Source: Antitrichia curtipendula
Lineage: Eukaryota > Streptophyta > Bryopsida > Hypnales > Leucodontaceae
Length of the DNA stretch: 64,000 nucleotides
NCBI GenBank assembly: GCA_951230915.1
Contig: OX579635.1
Span: 11,470,001 to 11,534,000, forward strand
Direction of reading: 5' to 3'
Shown: positions 60,955 through 64,000 of the stretch, piece after piece
Numbering within the stretch: the first letter of the stretch is position 1
Layout: the number at the start of each line of letters is the position of its first letter
The notes under the pieces: model-generated
Told to the model about the DNA's origin: nothing
Databases searched by the model: none
Seen by the model: the letters and a program-made list of their open reading frames with translations, nothing else
Program-made: the position numbers and the translations under genes

Positions 60955-63868
60955 AAAAAGGTTAGAGGTCAGAGGCTGAAACTGGCCTCGTGTAGTTCGT
61001 ATCTACGTCATCATCACGTAACAAGTGCCACTCGACTTGGCCTGCCTCCTGCGAAATCAAACGAAAAGTTAGGCTTGGGATTGAGGATGCCTTGAAGATG
61101 TGCTTTAAAATCACTACCCAAGAATATAGAGGAGGAACTTATCACCCTTTAGTGCAGATCACGAAAAGCCTAAGGAAATCTGTGAGTTATCGAATTTTAT
61201 TTCTGCAATGTTTTGTTAAGTTTTTTCTTCCTGACATGTAAATCCGAGTGTCACGAGTTGTGTTTCAGCAGATTCTAAACCAATCTGGCGCGGTTTTAGA
61301 GAATACAGACCAAATTGACGCTGCAATGCAGGCATCTATTCAAAACCTCCTGTCAACTATAGTCGAAACAGCAATGGTAGCAATCAGATTAGTAAAATCA
61401 GATAAGTAACGGAAAAATGCAAAGTCTAATGGGTTAAACAGGTAGTGCTTCACGGGAGAGAGCACGTAAGTTGGAGGCGTATTTCATTGAAAGTACTTGC
61501 AACAATCATTACTAAGATTTTACAGTCAACAAAAACTCTTCATTCTACAGTCATAAGGAAATTTAAAGCATAATTAATAAGGATGAGGGTTACTGACCGC
61601 AATCACATCCATCAATATTTGATAGTTGGGTGAGCAGTTTCTTGATTGAATCGTTAGTACCCGGGATAACTGTTGAAATTCGTGAAGTTCCTGGAGTCTC
61701 AGCAGGTTCAACTGCTAGACTCTGCACAAGCAAAGCAAATTTAGTAGTTATCAGGGTTCCTGAGGCAAATCATGAGATTGTTTCAAAGCGTTCAGAAGAA
61801 GAGGCAATTCCACACGAGCTGCATTTTGAGAATCGTGCTTATTCAACACCTGTAAATTTTCCATATTCAAGACTTTTTACTTTGAATCTGAAAGCACGTT
61901 GATCATAAACTGGTGTAAGAGGGCAGCCTTCGAACAGAAAAACAACAACAGCACTAGCTGACCTTCAAGTGTGAAAAAATACAAATTCCTTTGGCTGTAG
62001 AAAGATGAGCGACATCAACAAATCCAACATGAATATTGTGCCCCCGGTGAATCATTCACCAATATATCGAGAGTGTGGAAGATAAAGCCGCTTGGCTGCC
62101 AATACAAACAAATATCCCATCAACGAATTTCCAATCTTCAAAGAGAACCGAATTTAGAAACGAGATGAGAACTTGACAATGTTCAGCAATAGTAATGCTC
62201 AGCTTGAAGTTGCTTGAACTTGAGGTTGAATGACCACGCTCTGGCAACTCATTCAGTCCAAGGATTTGCTCCGACGGTAAAAGCAAACGATACAATATGC
62301 TGAATCGGTCCAAGCATTACTAAACATTATTCAAAATAGAATCAGCAGTAGACCTGATGGAGCTATACACCGTCACTGTCTAACTCGACTGCATATACAT
62401 AATCCTGCACGACATTTAAAGTTTGCAGATTAGTGACGAAAGGAATACATAGAGATTTTGCTCAGAATTAGGATATGTGCACAATACAAACCAACAGAAT
62501 ACTTCAAGGCCAAGACACAAAAAAACAAGACTACAATTGAAAATATGAAAAAGAACAAGATGGCAAGGTGAACAGTTCTGGCACCCTGAACTCATTCAGT
62601 ATCATTCCCAAAACGATAAACTAATCACATCTGGAGCTCTTAATATGGAGCAGGAACAAACCATCAATTCAATCAGCCTGAGACGGTGAGATTCCATTCT
62701 CGTCATCAGATACTAGACCCATCTTCGAGACATTTTGTGGTGAGATAGTTCTTCAACCACGGTTCTCTCATCGCAATGCTATCTGCGAATGAGTCAGATC
62801 AAGGACGAGATGCAAAAAACACGGAACTCGTGGAATAAGCTAGTGGCTAATTGCAAGTGTCTCCACACAAATAGAAATACATAATTTTCATATGTCTCAT
62901 CCAGCCCAAGAACTTGAGGACCAATATACAAGATCAACAATTGCCAAAAAATAAGAGACGTTTAAAGTATGAAAGATTTTGGATCCTGAGTATTTTCACG
63001 AACTCCCAATTTGATTCTTCAACATAAAAGGTTAGATTCACAATCTGTAGTATAAAAATTTGAAGTTAAAGAGGACTAAAAGCCTTATAATCTAGTCAAG
63101 CTAGGAACAAAAAACCTTGTTTCCTTCACTTGAAACGCTTATATCTTGTGATTGATATGGTCAAAGATTCTGAAATTTCTTCATACTAGACATTCTCATA
63201 CTAGTCGAGTGTAAGATCCTATGGTTTGATATGCAAAAGAAACTAATGTTTAAATTTTTTGTTGTTTGCGTTGAAATGGCAGTTTTGAGTGTTTTTTGGT
63301 GAAAAAATGATCTCGGGACTTTAGAGGTTAAGTGCAACTGTGTCACTTTTGAGAATAATAACACTAGACAGTGGTTGAAGAGAAGAGTGGCGGAGAGGAA
63401 CAGTGCCCTTGTTCATGAAACTATGGGTAATGTCTTATTTGGGGGCATTCGTATCATCCTTAAGGAACTGCCTCAATACCTTTGAAATAAAACCCAAGAT
63501 TCCTTTAGTGCACAACCTTAACCTTGAGCTCATCTCAAGTTAGAACTCAACCAAACCTAAAGAAATCCAGAAGCTAAAAAGAAGACAGGCACAAGCCACT
63601 CCTCCAGTGCCATCTCTATAGTGCCAGACTTTGGAATCTCCTATTCTGGTAGCCATCTATGGTGGATAATAAGGTGAGTTCTTGCAAGTGAATTTGCTTA
63701 AGTATGTTAATATTTCAAGCATATCAAAATTAGTGAGAATTCACAATTGTTGCTAATGAAAGCCAACCTACCTCAGGAAGGCCATGAAGAAATACCTCCC
63801 ATCGCTGTTCAGGGCAAACGCTCACCTTCAACAGCATCAGCTCCCGCCCAACGCGACAATTCAGCCAC
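60955..63868 (-). pseudogene. Decayed acetolactate synthase (AHAS) small-subunit gene
   Basis: Four fragments lie in the correct order on the minus strand. (1) 63868-63772: VAELSR, then after a frame break VGRELMLLKVSVCPEQRWEV, the end of repeat 1 with its V.RELML.K motif. (2) About 62783-62763: IALR, an in-frame TGA where an Arg is expected, then E, after a CAG acceptor; the family has IALRRE here. (3) 61731-61593: [20 protein letters not shown], then [10 protein letters not shown], the core of the repeat 2 ACT domain, ending in a stop. (4) About 61051-60970: RVALV followed by three stops and a VDT.Y.R-like end, resembling the family C-terminus. The intact protein regulates the first step of branched-chain amino-acid synthesis in plastids. 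Other exons are missing. The right end of a TTAA element lies within it. Confidence 0.68.
63080..63331. mobile_element. Right part of a TTAA subfamily B element inside the AHAS pseudogene
   Basis: It shares ATATCTTGTGATTG, TCTCATACTAGTC, GATCCTATGGTTTGATATGC and GAAATGGCAGTTTTGAGTG with the copies at 4675-5603 and 34193-35111 and ends GGGACTTTAGAGGTTAA (one change from the family end). The left end was not found; it may be lost or diverged, leaving the element's extent open. Confidence 0.65.
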
Positions 63869-64000
63869 CTGCAAACGTAATGCCCATTATGACCATGAAA
63901 AACAAAAATATACATTTCTACATATTGCCAAGAAAACAAGAACTACAACATCACAAGTCGATCTTTTAAGGGGCCAAGCTGAACCGGCGAGAAAGGAGAA
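63869..64000. other. Window edge
   Basis: Probably intron or upstream sequence of the AHAS small-subunit pseudogene; nothing else recognised. Earlier exons, if any, lie beyond the window. Confidence 0.35.

Noticed and set aside
61630..61902. Open frame on the + strand, 90 codons, coding-looking
   Set aside because: It is the antisense shadow of the AHAS small-subunit relic: the opposite strand encodes recognisable ACT-domain text here.
1..64000. tRNA or rRNA genes, CRISPR arrays, bacterial-type promoters or operons
   Set aside because: None seen. The only tRNA-related signal is the copia primer-binding site; the tandem repeats are plant minisatellites without spacer structure.

Overview
This is nuclear DNA of a land plant. 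Genes are split by GT-AG introns, intergenic blocks are long and AT-rich, and the mobile elements are plant types: a chromodomain Ty3/gypsy element, a Ty1/copia element primed by initiator Met-tRNA, a CACTA element and a Harbinger-like MITE. The host genes are generic plant ones. I cannot fix the lineage from the sequence; a seed-free plant or another non-model lineage is only a guess.

Layout. 1-1440: 3' end of a Ty3/gypsy chromovirus, then the end of an AT-rich element. 1600-3454 (+): four-exon zinc-ribbon gene of the ZNRD2/SSSCA1 (p27 autoantigen) family, with a minisatellite in intron 1. 6860-8983 (-): six-exon DGAT2-family acyltransferase. 11591-19360 (-): 17-exon TTI1, a HEAT-repeat partner of TEL2/TTI2 in PIKK maturation. 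20-35 kb: mostly AT-rich repeat DNA. 35.5-46.5 kb: an old open frame split by a 2.9-kb CACTA element and, 28 bp further on, a 5.9-kb copia element, followed by an RNase H-like relic and an inverted-repeat element. 49.1-49.3 kb (-): possible small glycine-rich membrane protein. 50412-53099 (+): secreted GH20 beta-hexosaminidase, four exons. 53155-56386 (-): secreted plant protein of unknown function, convergent with the hexosaminidase, with a duplicated last exon. 57.0-58.8 kb: a MITE and a long near-perfect hairpin. 60.9-63.9 kb (-): decayed acetolactate synthase small-subunit pseudogene.

The most notable signals are four. (1) A dispersed family of AT-rich elements has ends TTAA-CCC(C)TAAA ... 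TTTA(G)GGG-TTAA, piggyBac-like in form; three copies have both ends. (2) The 53-56 kb gene has two alternative terminal exons, and pieces of the neighbouring hexosaminidase intron 3/exon 4 boundary are copied in and next to these genes. (3) Removing the CACTA and copia insertions, each with one target-site copy, leaves one continuous reading frame. (4) The hairpin at 58.4-58.75 kb has 70-nt arms with three mispairs. The intact genes are unrelated housekeeping or secretory genes; I see no operon-like or clustered pathway.

Exon borders were read by eye from splice consensus and reading phase. For the complete models the phases add up to whole codons.
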